Source: Gimesia chilikensis (GTDB lineage: Bacteria > Planctomycetota > Planctomycetia > Planctomycetales > Planctomycetaceae). Taken from it: a DNA stretch of 64,000 nt. The notes under the pieces were generated by a model, which was not told where the DNA came from, made no database searches, and saw nothing but the letters and a program-made list of their open reading frames with translations. The DNA is taken from assembly GCF_007744075.1 (NCBI RefSeq), contig NZ_CP036266.1, positions 955,001-1,019,000 of the forward strand, given 5' to 3'. Every line of letters begins with the position of its first letter. Position 1 is the stretch's first letter. A program made the position numbers and the translations under genes. Shown here one piece after another: positions 52,787 through 62,686 of the stretch.

Positions 52787-55693
52787 ATGATCGGTCGACT
52801 TTTCCTGGCGTCTCTGTTTTCTGCATCCGTCTGTCTGACTTCAACTCAGGCCGCTGAGTCTGAGAAAAAAACGGATACGCTCTCCTTTGAGAACGATGTG
52901 CGCAAGATTCTCAAAGTCCACTGTCTGCACTGCCATGGCGAAAATGGCGAGATGGAAGGCAGTCTCGATCTCCGTCTCAAGCGGTTCATGGTCAAAGGGG
53001 GCGACAGCGGTCCCTCCATCGTGCCGGGCAAGAGTGGCGAGAGTGAACTGATCGCCCGCATCGAAGCCAAAGAGATGCCTCCCGAAGGCAAGCACATGCC
53101 TGATGAGGAACTCGCGATTCTCAAACAGTGGATCGATCAGGGCGCGCATACGCTGCGTCCCGAACCGGAAAAAATCGGCGATGATTATATTGCTCCCGAC
53201 GATCTGGCTTTCTGGTCATTCCAGCCTGTTAAAAATCCTCCCGTACCACAGGTGAAACAACCCAAACTGGTCCGCCAGCCAATCGACGCGTTCCTGCTGT
53301 CCAAACTGGAAGAAAAAGATCTGACCTTTACAGCGGAAGCAGCCAAAGCATCGCTGGCACGACGTGCGTTTTACGATCTGATTGGCCTGCCTCCCACTCC
53401 GGAAGAACTGAAGCAGTTTCTGGATGACAAGAGTCCGGACGCCTATGAAAAACTGATCGACCGTCTGCTCGCTTCGCCGCATTACGGAGAACGCTGGGGA
53501 CGTCACTGGCTGGATGTCGCCGGGTATGCTGACTCCGAAGGCTACAACAACAAAGATCAGGAACGCCCCTGGGCTTTCCGCTACCGTGATTACGTCATCA
53601 AGTCGTTCAACGAAGATAAGCCTTACGATCAATTCCTGCAGGAACAACTGGCCGGCGATGAAATGGTCAAGCCGCCTTATCACAAGTTGAGTCCGGAAGA
53701 CATGCAGAAGCTGGTCGCCACGGGTTTTCTGCGTATGGCCCCGGATGGCACCGGCAGCAACCCTGCTGAAAAGGAAGTCGCGAAAAACCAGGTTGTGACA
53801 GACACCGTGGACATTGTTTCGTCTTCCATCCTGGGAATGACCGTCGCGTGTGCCCAGTGCCACGATCACAAATACGACCCGATTCCACAGAACGACTATT
53901 ATCGCTTCCGTGCCATTTTCGAACCAGCGCTGGACTGGAAAAACTGGCGGACACCTGCCGGACGTCGGATTTCGATCATGTCGGACGCCGATCGCCAGAA
54001 AGCGAACGAGCTGGAAAAAGAAGCCCAGAAAGTCCTCGCGGAACGTACCGAACTGGTCAACAAGTTTATCGACCGTACTCTCGAGCGTGAACTGCTGGAG
54101 GTGCCTGAAGAGAAGCGGGAAGCCGCCCGGAAAGCTTATAAAACGGCCGGTAAAGAACGGACCAAGGAGCAGGTGGCCCTGCTGAAGGACTATCCCCGTA
54201 TTAACCGTCTCTCTGCAGGTTCGTTGTATCTCTACGACCGGACTCTGTATGAGCAGTCCAGCAAAGCAACTCAGAAATCCAAGGAACTGGCTCGCGATCT
54301 GGTCGAAAAAGTCAAAACAGAGACGCTGGCCAAAATTCCGGAAGACCGCAAAGCACTGGCTTTAGCTGCACAGAAAGCCGACGCGAAGAAGCGGACGGAA
54401 GAAGAGAAGAAAATTATCGAAGAGTTCCCGGGCCTCCTGGTTTCGACAACAAATCTGAAGGATTTCGATCCTGAAGGAGCCGCGCAGGTACAGCACTTCA
54501 AAGATGAAGCCAAGCGGTTTAACGATCTGAAGACCACGGCGATTCTCAAGGAATACAGTGACAAAGCGGCCAAGATCCGTGAGAAAAAACCGCAGGAAGA
54601 ATTCATTCGTGTTCTCACTGAAGTCCCGGGGAAAGTGCCCAAAACCTTCTTCTTCAATCGGGGTGACTTCGAACAACCCAAACATGAACTGGAACCTGCA
54701 GGCCTGTCGGTCGTCAAAACCAGTCTGAACCAGCAGGTTGAAATTCCAGCTCAGAATAAAGACATTCCCACAACGGGACGTCGTCTGGCCTACGCGAAGT
54801 ACATCACCAACGGCGAGCATCCGCTGACGGCCCGTGTGTTTGTGAACCGTCTCTGGCTGCATCACTTCGGGAAAGGGATCGTGGCTTCGCCAACTGACTT
54901 CGGCAAGCTGGGCATTCCGCCAACGCACAGTGAACTGCTAGACTGGCTGGCTCACGATTTCGTTTCCAACGGATGGAAAATTAAACGTCTGCACAAGATG
55001 ATGATGACCTCCACCGCTTACATGCAGAGTGCACAACGATCCGACGAATATGACGTCGTCGACCCAGACAACCTGCTCTACGGTCATATGCCGGTTCGTC
55101 GTCTCGAAGCAGAAACGATTCGCGATTCCATCATTGCTGTGACAGGCAAACTGAAGAACGACCTGTATGGTACGCCGGTTCCCGTCAAAGAAGACGAAGT
55201 CGGTCAGATCGTGGTTGGGATCTCCAATGTCGATTCCGCCGGTCGCCAGGGTAAGAATATCAAGATGGACGATCGCCAGTTCCGCCGCAGCATCTATGTC
55301 GCGGTCAGCCGCAGTAAACCGCTGGCGGTACTGGATATGTTCGATGCTCCCAAGATGGAACCCAACTGTGAAAAACGATCCTCCTCCACCGTGGCTCCAC
55401 AGTCACTGTTGATGATGAACAGTGGCTTCATGGTGGAACATGCCGAGTACTTCGCAGAACGTCTGCAGAAAGAGCGGGCCGGCAATAAAGCGGAACAGGT
55501 CAAACTGGCCTGGATGCTGGCCTACGGTAAAGAACCGACGGCCGAAGAAATTAAACAGTCGATTGCGTTTATTGATTCACAGATTCCTCAGTTTGATAAG
55601 AAAAACAGTGCAGGCAAAACTCCGGAACAGCTGGCACTGGCAACCTTCTGCCAGGCCCTGCTCAGCAGTAACGGATTCCTGTATGTCGACTGA
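52787..55693 (+). CDS. PSCyt1-DUF1549-DUF1553 (PSD1) exported protein, copy without LamG domain
   Basis: The protein is 968 residues with a signal peptide (FLASLFSASVCLTSTQAA). PSCyt1 contains HCLHCHGENGE near residue 46, and DUF1549 ends with CAQCHDHKYDPI near residue 355. A long charged helical insert (about 395-600, rich in Lys/Glu) precedes DUF1553 (RLAYAKYITNGEHPLTARVF, HHFGKGIVASPTDFGKLG). The C-terminus LALATFCQALLSSNGFLYVD is the uninterrupted family form. Same role and uncertainty as the first copy. It is followed by a DUF1501 gene after 79 bp. Confidence 0.94.
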   Translation: MIGRLFLASLFSASVCLTSTQAAESEKKTDTLSFENDVRKILKVHCLHCHGENGEMEGSLDLRLKRFMVKGGDSGPSIVPGKSGESELIARIEAKEMPPEGKHMPDEELAILKQWIDQGAHTLRPEPEKIGDDYIAPDDLAFWSFQPVKNPPVPQVKQPKLVRQPIDAFLLSKLEEKDLTFTAEAAKASLARRAFYDLIGLPPTPEELKQFLDDKSPDAYEKLIDRLLASPHYGERWGRHWLDVAGYADSEGYNNKDQERPWAFRYRDYVIKSFNEDKPYDQFLQEQLAGDEMVKPPYHKLSPEDMQKLVATGFLRMAPDGTGSNPAEKEVAKNQVVTDTVDIVSSSILGMTVACAQCHDHKYDPIPQNDYYRFRAIFEPALDWKNWRTPAGRRISIMSDADRQKANELEKEAQKVLAERTELVNKFIDRTLERELLEVPEEKREAARKAYKTAGKERTKEQVALLKDYPRINRLSAGSLYLYDRTLYEQSSKATQKSKELARDLVEKVKTETLAKIPEDRKALALAAQKADAKKRTEEEKKIIEEFPGLLVSTTNLKDFDPEGAAQVQHFKDEAKRFNDLKTTAILKEYSDKAAKIREKKPQEEFIRVLTEVPGKVPKTFFFNRGDFEQPKHELEPAGLSVVKTSLNQQVEIPAQNKDIPTTGRRLAYAKYITNGEHPLTARVFVNRLWLHHFGKGIVASPTDFGKLGIPPTHSELLDWLAHDFVSNGWKIKRLHKMMMTSTAYMQSAQRSDEYDVVDPDNLLYGHMPVRRLEAETIRDSIIAVTGKLKNDLYGTPVPVKEDEVGQIVVGISNVDSAGRQGKNIKMDDRQFRRSIYVAVSRSKPLAVLDMFDAPKMEPNCEKRSSSTVAPQSLLMMNSGFMVEHAEYFAERLQKERAGNKAEQVKLAWMLAYGKEPTAEEIKQSIAFIDSQIPQFDKKNSAGKTPEQLALATFCQALLSSNGFLYVD

Positions 55694-55772
55694 GGCGGGG
55701 CGCTGAATTTCAGCCGCACGCCTTTATGTCTCACATGTTTTAAAACTTCAGATACTCGAATGGTATCGCACT

Positions 55773-57236
55773 ATGCATAAACAAGCCCCCCTGACAGCCC
55801 CGCATTCCCGCCGCCACTTTCTGGCCTCCAGTTCCATGGGCATTGGTTCGGTCGCCCTGTCCTGGTTGCTCAATCACGAGCAGGCTCAGGCGAAGAATCC
55901 CGTGGCCCGGCCGGAACTGGAAAAGAAAGTCTTTGACCTCAAGGTCAAACCGACGCATCATCCAGCCCGCGCCAAGTCGATGATTTCCATGTTCATGCAG
56001 GGCGGTCCCAGTCACCTGGATATGTTCGATCCCAAGCCGATGCTGCAGAAGTATGACGGCAAAAAGTTTCCCGGCGATATCAAATATGACAACGCTGCCC
56101 AGGCCAGTTCTAAAGTGCTGGGCAGTCCCTGGAAATTCAAGAAGCACGGCGAATGCGGCATGGAGCTCTCTGAACTGGTGCCCGGTCTAGGAGAGGTCGT
56201 CGATGACATCGTGCTGATGCGTTCGATGCACACAGGCGTCAACAACCACGGACAGTCGATCTACGCGATGCACAGTGGTCGCATTCTTCCCGGTCGCCCG
56301 ACACTGGGTAGCTGGTTGACTTATGGTCTGGGATCAGAATCCGAAAACCTGCCCGCTTATATCGCCATGGTCGATCCCGGCGGCGCACCCGTACTGGGCG
56401 TCGATAACTGGACCAACGGCTGGCTGCCCTCGTTGTACCAGGGGACGGTCATTCGTCCGAAAGAACCACGTATTCTGAACCTGAATGCACCGCCGCACCT
56501 GAGTGGCAAAGCCCAGGAAAAATATCTCGACTTCCTCGGTCAGTTGAACCAGCGGCATCTGAGCCAGCATCCACGCGAAGACGATCTTTCAGCTCGTATC
56601 GCCAGCTATGAACTGGCAGCCAAGATGCAGACCGCAGCCACCGAGGCACTCGACCTGAGCCAGGAAACACTGGCCACTCAGAAGTTATACGGTATCGACG
56701 TGCCGGAATCCGCTGAGTTTGGTAAACGCTGCCTGATTGCCCGCCGCCTGATTGAACGGGGGGTCCGCTTCGTGCAGATTATGACGGGGAACCAGCACTG
56801 GGATCACCATACCAGCATGCGGACTTCACTGCCGCGAACCTGTAAGCGGGTGGATGTGCCTTCCGCAGGTCTGGTCAAAGACCTCAAACAACGCGGTCTA
56901 CTGGATGAAACCCTGGTTCACTGGGGTGGTGAAATGGGTCGTCTTCCCGTGATCCAGAACGATGCCGGAGTCGCAAAGCAGGGCCGCGATCATAACACCT
57001 ATGGCTTCACTCAGTGGATGGCCGGCGGTGGTCTGAAGAGCGGTATGACGTATGGCGAGACCGACGACTTTGGTCACCATGCCATCAAAGACAAAGTCAG
57101 CCACAGCGACTATCACGCTACTCTGATGCATCTGTTTGGTCTCGACGCCGAGCAGTTAACCTTCACCCGTAACGGGGCAGAGCAGACGCTGATTGATGGT
57201 CAGCCCAGCCGTATCGTGCATGACATCATTGCTTAA
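55773..57236 (+). CDS. DUF1501 family exported protein, second copy
   Basis: The 487-residue protein has a Tat-type leader (HSRRHFLASSSMGIGSVALS). The DUF1501 core is complete: ISMFMQGGPSHLDMFDPKP, RSMHTGVNNHGQSIYAMHSG, VQIMTGNQHWDHHTSMRTSL, LVHWGGEMGRLPVIQ and DHNTYGFTQWMAGGGLKSG. It differs clearly from the copy at 51 kb, so the two pairs are not a recent duplication. Paired with the PSD1 gene upstream and closed by a bidirectional terminator. Confidence 0.94.
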   Translation: MHKQAPLTAPHSRRHFLASSSMGIGSVALSWLLNHEQAQAKNPVARPELEKKVFDLKVKPTHHPARAKSMISMFMQGGPSHLDMFDPKPMLQKYDGKKFPGDIKYDNAAQASSKVLGSPWKFKKHGECGMELSELVPGLGEVVDDIVLMRSMHTGVNNHGQSIYAMHSGRILPGRPTLGSWLTYGLGSESENLPAYIAMVDPGGAPVLGVDNWTNGWLPSLYQGTVIRPKEPRILNLNAPPHLSGKAQEKYLDFLGQLNQRHLSQHPREDDLSARIASYELAAKMQTAATEALDLSQETLATQKLYGIDVPESAEFGKRCLIARRLIERGVRFVQIMTGNQHWDHHTSMRTSLPRTCKRVDVPSAGLVKDLKQRGLLDETLVHWGGEMGRLPVIQNDAGVAKQGRDHNTYGFTQWMAGGGLKSGMTYGETDDFGHHAIKDKVSHSDYHATLMHLFGLDAEQLTFTRNGAEQTLIDGQPSRIVHDIIA

Positions 57237-57270
57237 TGGCAGATGCACTGACGACAACTGAGAATCAATG

Positions 57271-57303
57271 AAAAACGCCCTGCATTACAGCAGGGCGTTT
57301 TTT
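57271..57303. terminator. Bidirectional intrinsic terminator between convergent genes
   Basis: AAAAACGCCCTGC (57271-57283) pairs with GCAGGGCGTTTTT (57290-57302) around a six-base loop. It ends in T runs on both strands, and serves the DUF1501 gene and the minus-strand RidA gene. Confidence 0.92.
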
Positions 57304-57328
57304 GTTTGCTCGATCGAAGCGGATTCGC

Positions 57329-58525
57329 TTACTTGACGGGAACCGCGATCATATCCATCAGCAGGATCCGGTTCGGAATGCCTACACTTTTGACGGTCGC
57401 CTTGGAGGCTGCCGGGGGCCGCTTCGGATTGTAGTATTCCTGGCGGATCTTACCGAAGTCGCCACTGATTTCATTGTCGGAAACATAGTAAGTCGCTTTG
57501 GCCAGATGCTCCATATCGCTGCCTGCTTCCGTCACAATCGCTCTCAGCTGATCAAAGGCGCTGTGAATCCGCGTACTGTAATTACCCGGCTCTTTAGAAG
57601 TGATTCCCGAAACATAGATCCGGTCACTCACTTCGGCAATCGCGACGCGACTGTAGACGGGGGACGCTTTCATCCCGGTCGGCGTCTTGTAGACGATGGT
57701 CTCCGCAGGACGGGAGGCTGGTGCCGGTTCAGGCAATGCGACGATCATTTCGATCTCGACCGGCAGGGTGGAAAACCATTCCACCAGAGTGACCGGCGGG
57801 CGGCGTTTCTCGGGGAAGAAACTGTCAATCACCTCCGCGGAACTCTCTCCCTGTTTCATCGGGGTGAGAAACGCTTTGAGGTGCACGATGTTTTCGGGAG
57901 AGCCACCCAGGAACTTCAGTGTCTGGTGAAGTTCTTCCATGGTCTTTTTCGTGGCTTCTTCCAGTGTGTCCGCTTTGACGGCCTGACCGGAAATGTAGGC
58001 GGTCCGTCCTGCGGGTAACAGGGCGACACGGAACCCGGAGACATTGTCGTTGTAGATCTCCGTCTTCGTGATCTTTTTCTCTGAGTCGAGTGCAGCCACC
58101 ACATCCATGGCAACCAGAGCCTTGGGATCTGGGAGTTTGGTCACCACGAAAGTGCAGGCGGGCTGAACTTTGAATTTCAGTTCTTTGACCAGTCGCTGTT
58201 TGACCTCGGAGACCAGTTCTTCCCGGGCCACGTAGACGTTGAGTTTCACAATGCGATACAGGGTGGCATCGACTTTGCCCAGCAGGTAATCCAGATTCTG
58301 CAGGACCATCGCAGTCTGATCTCCCGCATTTCCTGCCACGACCTGTCCCCCATTGAAATTGATCGGCAGGATCTGGGACGTATGTGCGAGCACACTGTTT
58401 TTGACGACAGCACACTGAGAAGTTCCTGTCTCGGCGGACGGATTCAGATAGGCCACCTCGGCCGTAGCCGATCCGGTCAGAGCCAGCAGTGCAACGGTTG
58501 TCAGTAGATTCGTCAGGGATTTCAT
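57329..58525 (-). CDS. Exported protein with three tandem RidA (YjgF/YER057c/UK114)-like domains
   Basis: ATG 58525 is preferred because a signal peptide then begins at once (MKSLTNLLTTVALLALTGSA); 58540 and 58576 are alternatives. The 398-residue protein contains three RidA-like units at roughly 30-145, 160-260 and 285-395. Each has the trimer-fold pattern of a strand pair, a helix and a strand (for example VVAGNAGDQTAMVLQNLDYL, YISGQAVKADTLEEATKKTM, YVSGITSKEPGNYSTRIHSA). The arginine that binds imine substrates in RidA is not evident at the expected place in units 2 and 3. RidA normally destroys reactive enamines in the cytoplasm; an exported triple copy must do something else or act on external compounds. 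Confidence 0.82.
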   Translation of the reverse strand: MKSLTNLLTTVALLALTGSATAEVAYLNPSAETGTSQCAVVKNSVLAHTSQILPINFNGGQVVAGNAGDQTAMVLQNLDYLLGKVDATLYRIVKLNVYVAREELVSEVKQRLVKELKFKVQPACTFVVTKLPDPKALVAMDVVAALDSEKKITKTEIYNDNVSGFRVALLPAGRTAYISGQAVKADTLEEATKKTMEELHQTLKFLGGSPENIVHLKAFLTPMKQGESSAEVIDSFFPEKRRPPVTLVEWFSTLPVEIEMIVALPEPAPASRPAETIVYKTPTGMKASPVYSRVAIAEVSDRIYVSGITSKEPGNYSTRIHSAFDQLRAIVTEAGSDMEHLAKATYYVSDNEISGDFGKIRQEYYNPKRPPAASKATVKSVGIPNRILLMDMIAVPVK

Positions 58526-58595
58526 GAGAGAGTTCACCATTAAAAAGAATCGAACGTAAATACTCCCCGGGCACATTGCCCGGGGAAGTGTTGGG

Positions 58596-60632
58596 TCATT
58601 TCAAACGCCAGAATTCATCGAAGAAGTTGGCATCAACCACTTTTCCGGGATACTGACTGCCAGCCGGAGTGCGTAAATCAATGATTGCCCAGTCGGGCAG
58701 CATCGGCACCTGGCGGGCATTATTCAGATAGGCATACTCGCGATAAGTAAACCCGCTGTTGAGAACTACGTATTTCTCCGGATTCAGTGGGTTAGGGAAG
58801 ATCAACACGGGAGCGTGATGGTCGGCAGCATACTGCTTGTTGCCCACAACGATCATCTCCTGGTTCCACTGAATCGGCAGCTTGTCGATGATTTTCTTCA
58901 GGATCTGATTGCTCTGCGGGTCGCCCCAGAGCACCAGGTTGCTCGCGGCGATTTCCTTGTCCGTGATCTGTGAGTCTTGCATCACGCGGGCATCACCGCG
59001 GAACTGCTGACGCCAGTGCACGATCGCATGCTTCATTTCAGATTGCACCCACTTCTCAACCGTTGGTGAGGCAGATTTGCCGGACGGAGAGACAAAGATG
59101 AACGAATCCATAAAGGCATCGTCGATCGGACCCTGCAGATTGTGCTTTTTGACGAGTTGCCCCTTGGCATATTCAGCAGGGCCGACCTGCCAGCCAGCAT
59201 CGGCTTTATGAAACGAGACCTGCCAGGAACGGTCTGAGAGAGGGCGAGGGGCTTTCAGTTCAGCACCGTCTACTTTGACTGTGACGGGATGCGTCATGTC
59301 CAGTGGTGCTTCGCCGGGAGCCATCTTCAGTGTGAAAGCAGTGGCATTCTGTGTTTTGACCTCCACCCGGTTGCCTCCCGGCAGGCGGGCATCAATACGG
59401 CCCTGGGTCCATTCTTCGCCCATCGCATCCAGGGTCACCCAGTCCATCTGATTGTATTTGAGGGTATAGGTGACCAGGTGAATGGTGGAAGGCACCCGCT
59501 GTCGCCCTACGCGGGCCAGGGAATCCATTTTCTCTTCGATGATTACCTTGGAGTCGGGATGAATCCGGTGTGCGGTTTCCGGACCGATGATGTGGACCAT
59601 GTCGATGCCTACTTTGGCGAGTGCTTCCTCCATCACATCGGCTGCCTGCTTTTGTTTATCGATTTCACCACTGTAGGCAACTGTCGGACATTGAAACAGG
59701 TTCAAGGCATACCCGGGGCAGTCGTAGAGCTGCCAGAGTTTCTCCTCGTACCAGGTCGGCTTCAGTTCTTCGTTCTGGAAGACATCCAGGAAGAGCGGGG
59801 TTTCGGAGAAGCCTGCTCCTGGATTTGCGGCAAACCAGCGGTCAGCATAATGGACGGCAAACTGCCAGCAGGCAGCGCCTCCCATCGAGAATCCACGAAC
59901 CGCGACGCGATCATCGTCGATGCGGTAATTCTGTTTTGTTGATTCCAGTGCTTCCAGGACATCGACTTCGCCGGCGAATTTAAACGCATTCGAGTAGCGG
60001 CCGTAGGGGTGCAGGACAATCGTGTCAGTCGGAGTGTACTGCCCGCGGGAACGCTGTGCCTGGTTAATGAAATTAACTTCACTCAGACGCTCGCCCCGTC
60101 CGTGGAACCAGAGGTCACAGCGGTACTGGCTCTTACCCAAGAAAGTGTAGCTCTCGGGAATGACCAGGCCGTAAGGCTGAACCGTCTGATCGATTTTCGA
60201 GATATAGCCGCGGACGACCAGGCCGGTCTGTTTTGTCCAGGGGGCTTCCCCTTTCAGCAGCTGGTCGGCTCGCTCCTGTCCCTGTTCGAGCAGCTTCGAG
60301 CCCACTCCGATTTCCCGTTCGTGGAAAAATTCCTGGTATTCCAGGGCACAGCGAACGGCCCGATGGTAGATTTCGACATCGGGGATCAGGGAACGAATGC
60401 GGGCATCTTTGGTCTTTTTAAGCTGATCGATTGACGACTTGAGTTTCGCCAGCCCCTCTTCCAGTTGAGCACGCTGTTTCTCAGGAACTTCGACACCTAG
60501 CGCGGGAATGCGGCGGACCTGGTCGGGCAGATTATCCTTCGGGCCATCCGCGTACAGCAGGCTGGAAGACCAGCAGGCCGCCAGGATGAGTGGGATTGTA
60601 ATTTTGACAAGATATTTTTGTGGTAATTTCAT
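58596..60632 (-). CDS. Exported prolyl-oligopeptidase-like alpha/beta hydrolase
   Basis: ATG 60632 is preferred over 60701 because it starts a clean signal peptide (LVKITIPLILAACWSSSLLY); length is 678 residues. An N-terminal helical part precedes an alpha/beta-hydrolase domain with the nucleophile elbow G-F-S-M-G-G (VAVRGFSMGGAACWQFAVHY) and a histidine in IIGPETAHRIHPDSK. A beta-rich C-terminal region of about 250 residues follows. It is probably a peptidase or esterase acting outside the cytoplasm. It lies 70 bp upstream of the triple-RidA gene on the same strand and may be in its operon. Confidence 0.88.
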   Translation of the reverse strand: MKLPQKYLVKITIPLILAACWSSSLLYADGPKDNLPDQVRRIPALGVEVPEKQRAQLEEGLAKLKSSIDQLKKTKDARIRSLIPDVEIYHRAVRCALEYQEFFHEREIGVGSKLLEQGQERADQLLKGEAPWTKQTGLVVRGYISKIDQTVQPYGLVIPESYTFLGKSQYRCDLWFHGRGERLSEVNFINQAQRSRGQYTPTDTIVLHPYGRYSNAFKFAGEVDVLEALESTKQNYRIDDDRVAVRGFSMGGAACWQFAVHYADRWFAANPGAGFSETPLFLDVFQNEELKPTWYEEKLWQLYDCPGYALNLFQCPTVAYSGEIDKQKQAADVMEEALAKVGIDMVHIIGPETAHRIHPDSKVIIEEKMDSLARVGRQRVPSTIHLVTYTLKYNQMDWVTLDAMGEEWTQGRIDARLPGGNRVEVKTQNATAFTLKMAPGEAPLDMTHPVTVKVDGAELKAPRPLSDRSWQVSFHKADAGWQVGPAEYAKGQLVKKHNLQGPIDDAFMDSFIFVSPSGKSASPTVEKWVQSEMKHAIVHWRQQFRGDARVMQDSQITDKEIAASNLVLWGDPQSNQILKKIIDKLPIQWNQEMIVVGNKQYAADHHAPVLIFPNPLNPEKYVVLNSGFTYREYAYLNNARQVPMLPDWAIIDLRTPAGSQYPGKVVDANFFDEFWRLK

Positions 60633-60902
60633 AGGATGAATCTCGCAGGAACCAGGAATGATGTAACTTCTTAAACAGTGGTCACTAAGCTTGGTATTCA
60701 TATCATGTCTGAATCCGCCTCGTTTGAAAACTCCTGCAGTCCAGATTATCCCTGATCGGGTAAAGAGGCGAAATCGCTCACAATTGGCATGGACCCTCTA
60801 AAAACTGTCTGTTAGAACACCGGCCAGAGCCTGCCCCGGCTGGAAGAATTTAGTTTTCCAGGAAGCTGAGTTCACTCAACAAAATTGAAACGGAGTTCGG
60901 AA

Positions 60903-61586
60903 ATGATAAACAGAATGATTGTTGTTCTACTGTGCTTCGGGGGAATGTCTGATCTGTGCTTAGCCGATGGTTTCGTTCCCGGTCGTAAGTATTTTGTGAA
61001 AAATACCTATACGCCGCGTCCGGTGAAAACAAAGTCCCTCAAAGAACTGCCTTTTGAAGTGGAAGCCGCGCAACTCAGAGTCCTGATGGGGGAGGACGGT
61101 CGGTGTTTCGTCAGTCTCAAAGGCAATGCTCGGCTGCTCTGTGGTCAGACTCGGTATGCTGCAGATCAGATCGAGGTTTCTTATGGAAGTCCGGATGATC
61201 TCTGGATCCAGCTGCGAGGGCATGTAGAGATTGAAAATGCACAGGACCAGTTGCGAATGACCGCTCAACGAGCGATTCTGGAGAAAGGACAGCGCTATCT
61301 CAGGCTGCAGTCCCGTCAGGGAGAAGAAGTAACACTTTCAACGACCCAGGGGACACAAACTACTCAGATTCGTGCGGGTTACATCGACCTGTTTTATAAA
61401 AACCTGGATACCCTGCTGATTCATCCCACAGTTCACGTCACGATGAAAGTGCTGCCAGCAACGCCTGCACAGCGGATCGAGGTTACCGGAGGGCAGTCAA
61501 ATCCGTTTGATTTCTTCAGTGGGATCGAACTGGCTGCGATCAAATTCTATTCAGAGGAATGGATAGCCACAGCGAGGAAACCATAA
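60903..61586 (+). CDS. OstA/LptA-like exported protein, copy 1
   Basis: ATG 60903 follows a GGAG; the TTG at 60885 is the outer frame start. The 227-residue protein has a signal peptide (MIVVLLCFGGMSDLCLA). Its core beta segment (CFVSLKGNARLLCGQTRYAA, DQIEVSY, IQLRGHVEIENAQDQLRMTA) resembles the OstA/LptA/LptC beta-jellyroll that carries lipopolysaccharide across the periplasm. Whether this protein carries LPS is not shown. A diverged paralogue follows at 61654. Confidence 0.75.
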   Translation: MINRMIVVLLCFGGMSDLCLADGFVPGRKYFVKNTYTPRPVKTKSLKELPFEVEAAQLRVLMGEDGRCFVSLKGNARLLCGQTRYAADQIEVSYGSPDDLWIQLRGHVEIENAQDQLRMTAQRAILEKGQRYLRLQSRQGEEVTLSTTQGTQTTQIRAGYIDLFYKNLDTLLIHPTVHVTMKVLPATPAQRIEVTGGQSNPFDFFSGIELAAIKFYSEEWIATARKP

Positions 61587-61653
61587 ATTCTACATTCTGA
61601 AGTTCTGTAAAATTGACAAGTTCTTATAAATGAATCTGAAAGGGAGATCAGAA

Positions 61654-62367
61654 ATGTTGATGAGAATTCTGACCCTATTGATGTGTCTGAATTTTGCTCA
61701 GATGTTGAGTCTGGCAGATGAGGCGACTCTACTAGGACTTCATGGCAATGAGAAGAGTCCAATGGCTGGTGAAAAAACGCTGGTAGTTGGTTGTTTTCGA
61801 ATGAAAGCTGAGGATCTGGATTTTCATGTCACTCCAGAAGGACATTACCATATCAAGCTAAAAGGAAAGACGCAGCTGGTCTGTGGCCAGACACGGCTTT
61901 CTGCAGACCAGATGAATGCAACCTTTAAATACCGAGATCGAGGAGAGATTGAACTAGCGGGTAACGTTGAAATCGAAAATATTCATGATCAACTGCGGAT
62001 GTTTGCCAGGGAAGCACGCATATTCTGGAGCAAGCAGCGCCGAACACTGATACTTAACAATCGGGACCACGAACTAGTAAGGTTGATTCGAATGTCTGAT
62101 AAAAAGACAACATTGGTTGAGGCATCGAAGATACATATTGGTTACCTGAAACCTCATCAATTGCGTATTTTGGCCGTTGAAAATTCCAAAATTGAGGAGC
62201 GTCCGTGCCGTTCTACAGACAAGGTGAAATTCGAAGCTACCGAGCGGAGTGGCTTCGATTTTTTTGATAAGATCTCCATCACAGAATTCAGTGCTCATCA
62301 TGGAAAAAAGACGAGCCGCGGTAGCCAGAAGATATCGAAAACTGAATTCCTGCAACTGCTTAAGTAG
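61654..62367 (+). CDS. OstA/LptA-like exported protein, copy 2
   Basis: ATG 61654 is preferred because GGGAG lies eight bases upstream; ATG 61630 is an alternative. The 237-residue protein has a signal peptide (MRILTLLMCLNFAQMLSLA). It shares with copy 1 the core KLKGKTQLVCGQTRLSADQM, LAGNVEIENIHDQLRMFARE and the closing G-F-D-F-F element. It is otherwise diverged and visibly A/T-richer than the neighbouring genes. It probably arose by tandem duplication and then evolved faster. Confidence 0.75.
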   Translation: MLMRILTLLMCLNFAQMLSLADEATLLGLHGNEKSPMAGEKTLVVGCFRMKAEDLDFHVTPEGHYHIKLKGKTQLVCGQTRLSADQMNATFKYRDRGEIELAGNVEIENIHDQLRMFAREARIFWSKQRRTLILNNRDHELVRLIRMSDKKTTLVEASKIHIGYLKPHQLRILAVENSKIEERPCRSTDKVKFEATERSGFDFFDKISITEFSAHHGKKTSRGSQKISKTEFLQLLK

Positions 62368-62686
62368 GTTTCCGGCGGGTTGCGCACGATTCTGCCTGCG
62401 CTCGATGGGGCCAAAAATCCCTCTTGACCTGTTTTTCACAATGCCATAAGCTCCCGATCCACATTAATCTCTCTCTCAAAATCAAATCTCAATTTCTCTT
62501 CAGGTTTTCTACTTTGTCGATTCCGGCACTGTCTGATTCCTCAGGTTCATTTCAGTAATTTTACTGATGCAGGGACAGGTTCTCGCGAACGGTCCGTCTG
62601 CCTGTTGATCAACGTCCGTCCGGCTTCGGTTAAGGTGGGGAACACACATTCTGAAAAGACTGTATTCTCACAAACGGGGTCGTACT
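62368..62686. other. Intergenic region before the FlgI-like gene
   Basis: I see no gene in these roughly 320 bp. I looked for a sigma-54 (GG-N10-GC) or sigma-28 flagellar promoter and found no convincing match. A CT-rich stretch (about 62465-62510) is the only compositional feature. Confidence 0.35.

Noticed and set aside
47730..57236. Recent duplication of the PSD1/DUF1501 pairs
   Set aside because: The two pairs differ widely in sequence and domain layout (LamG insertion, Lys/Glu-rich insert), so they are old paralogues and not a recent tandem copy.
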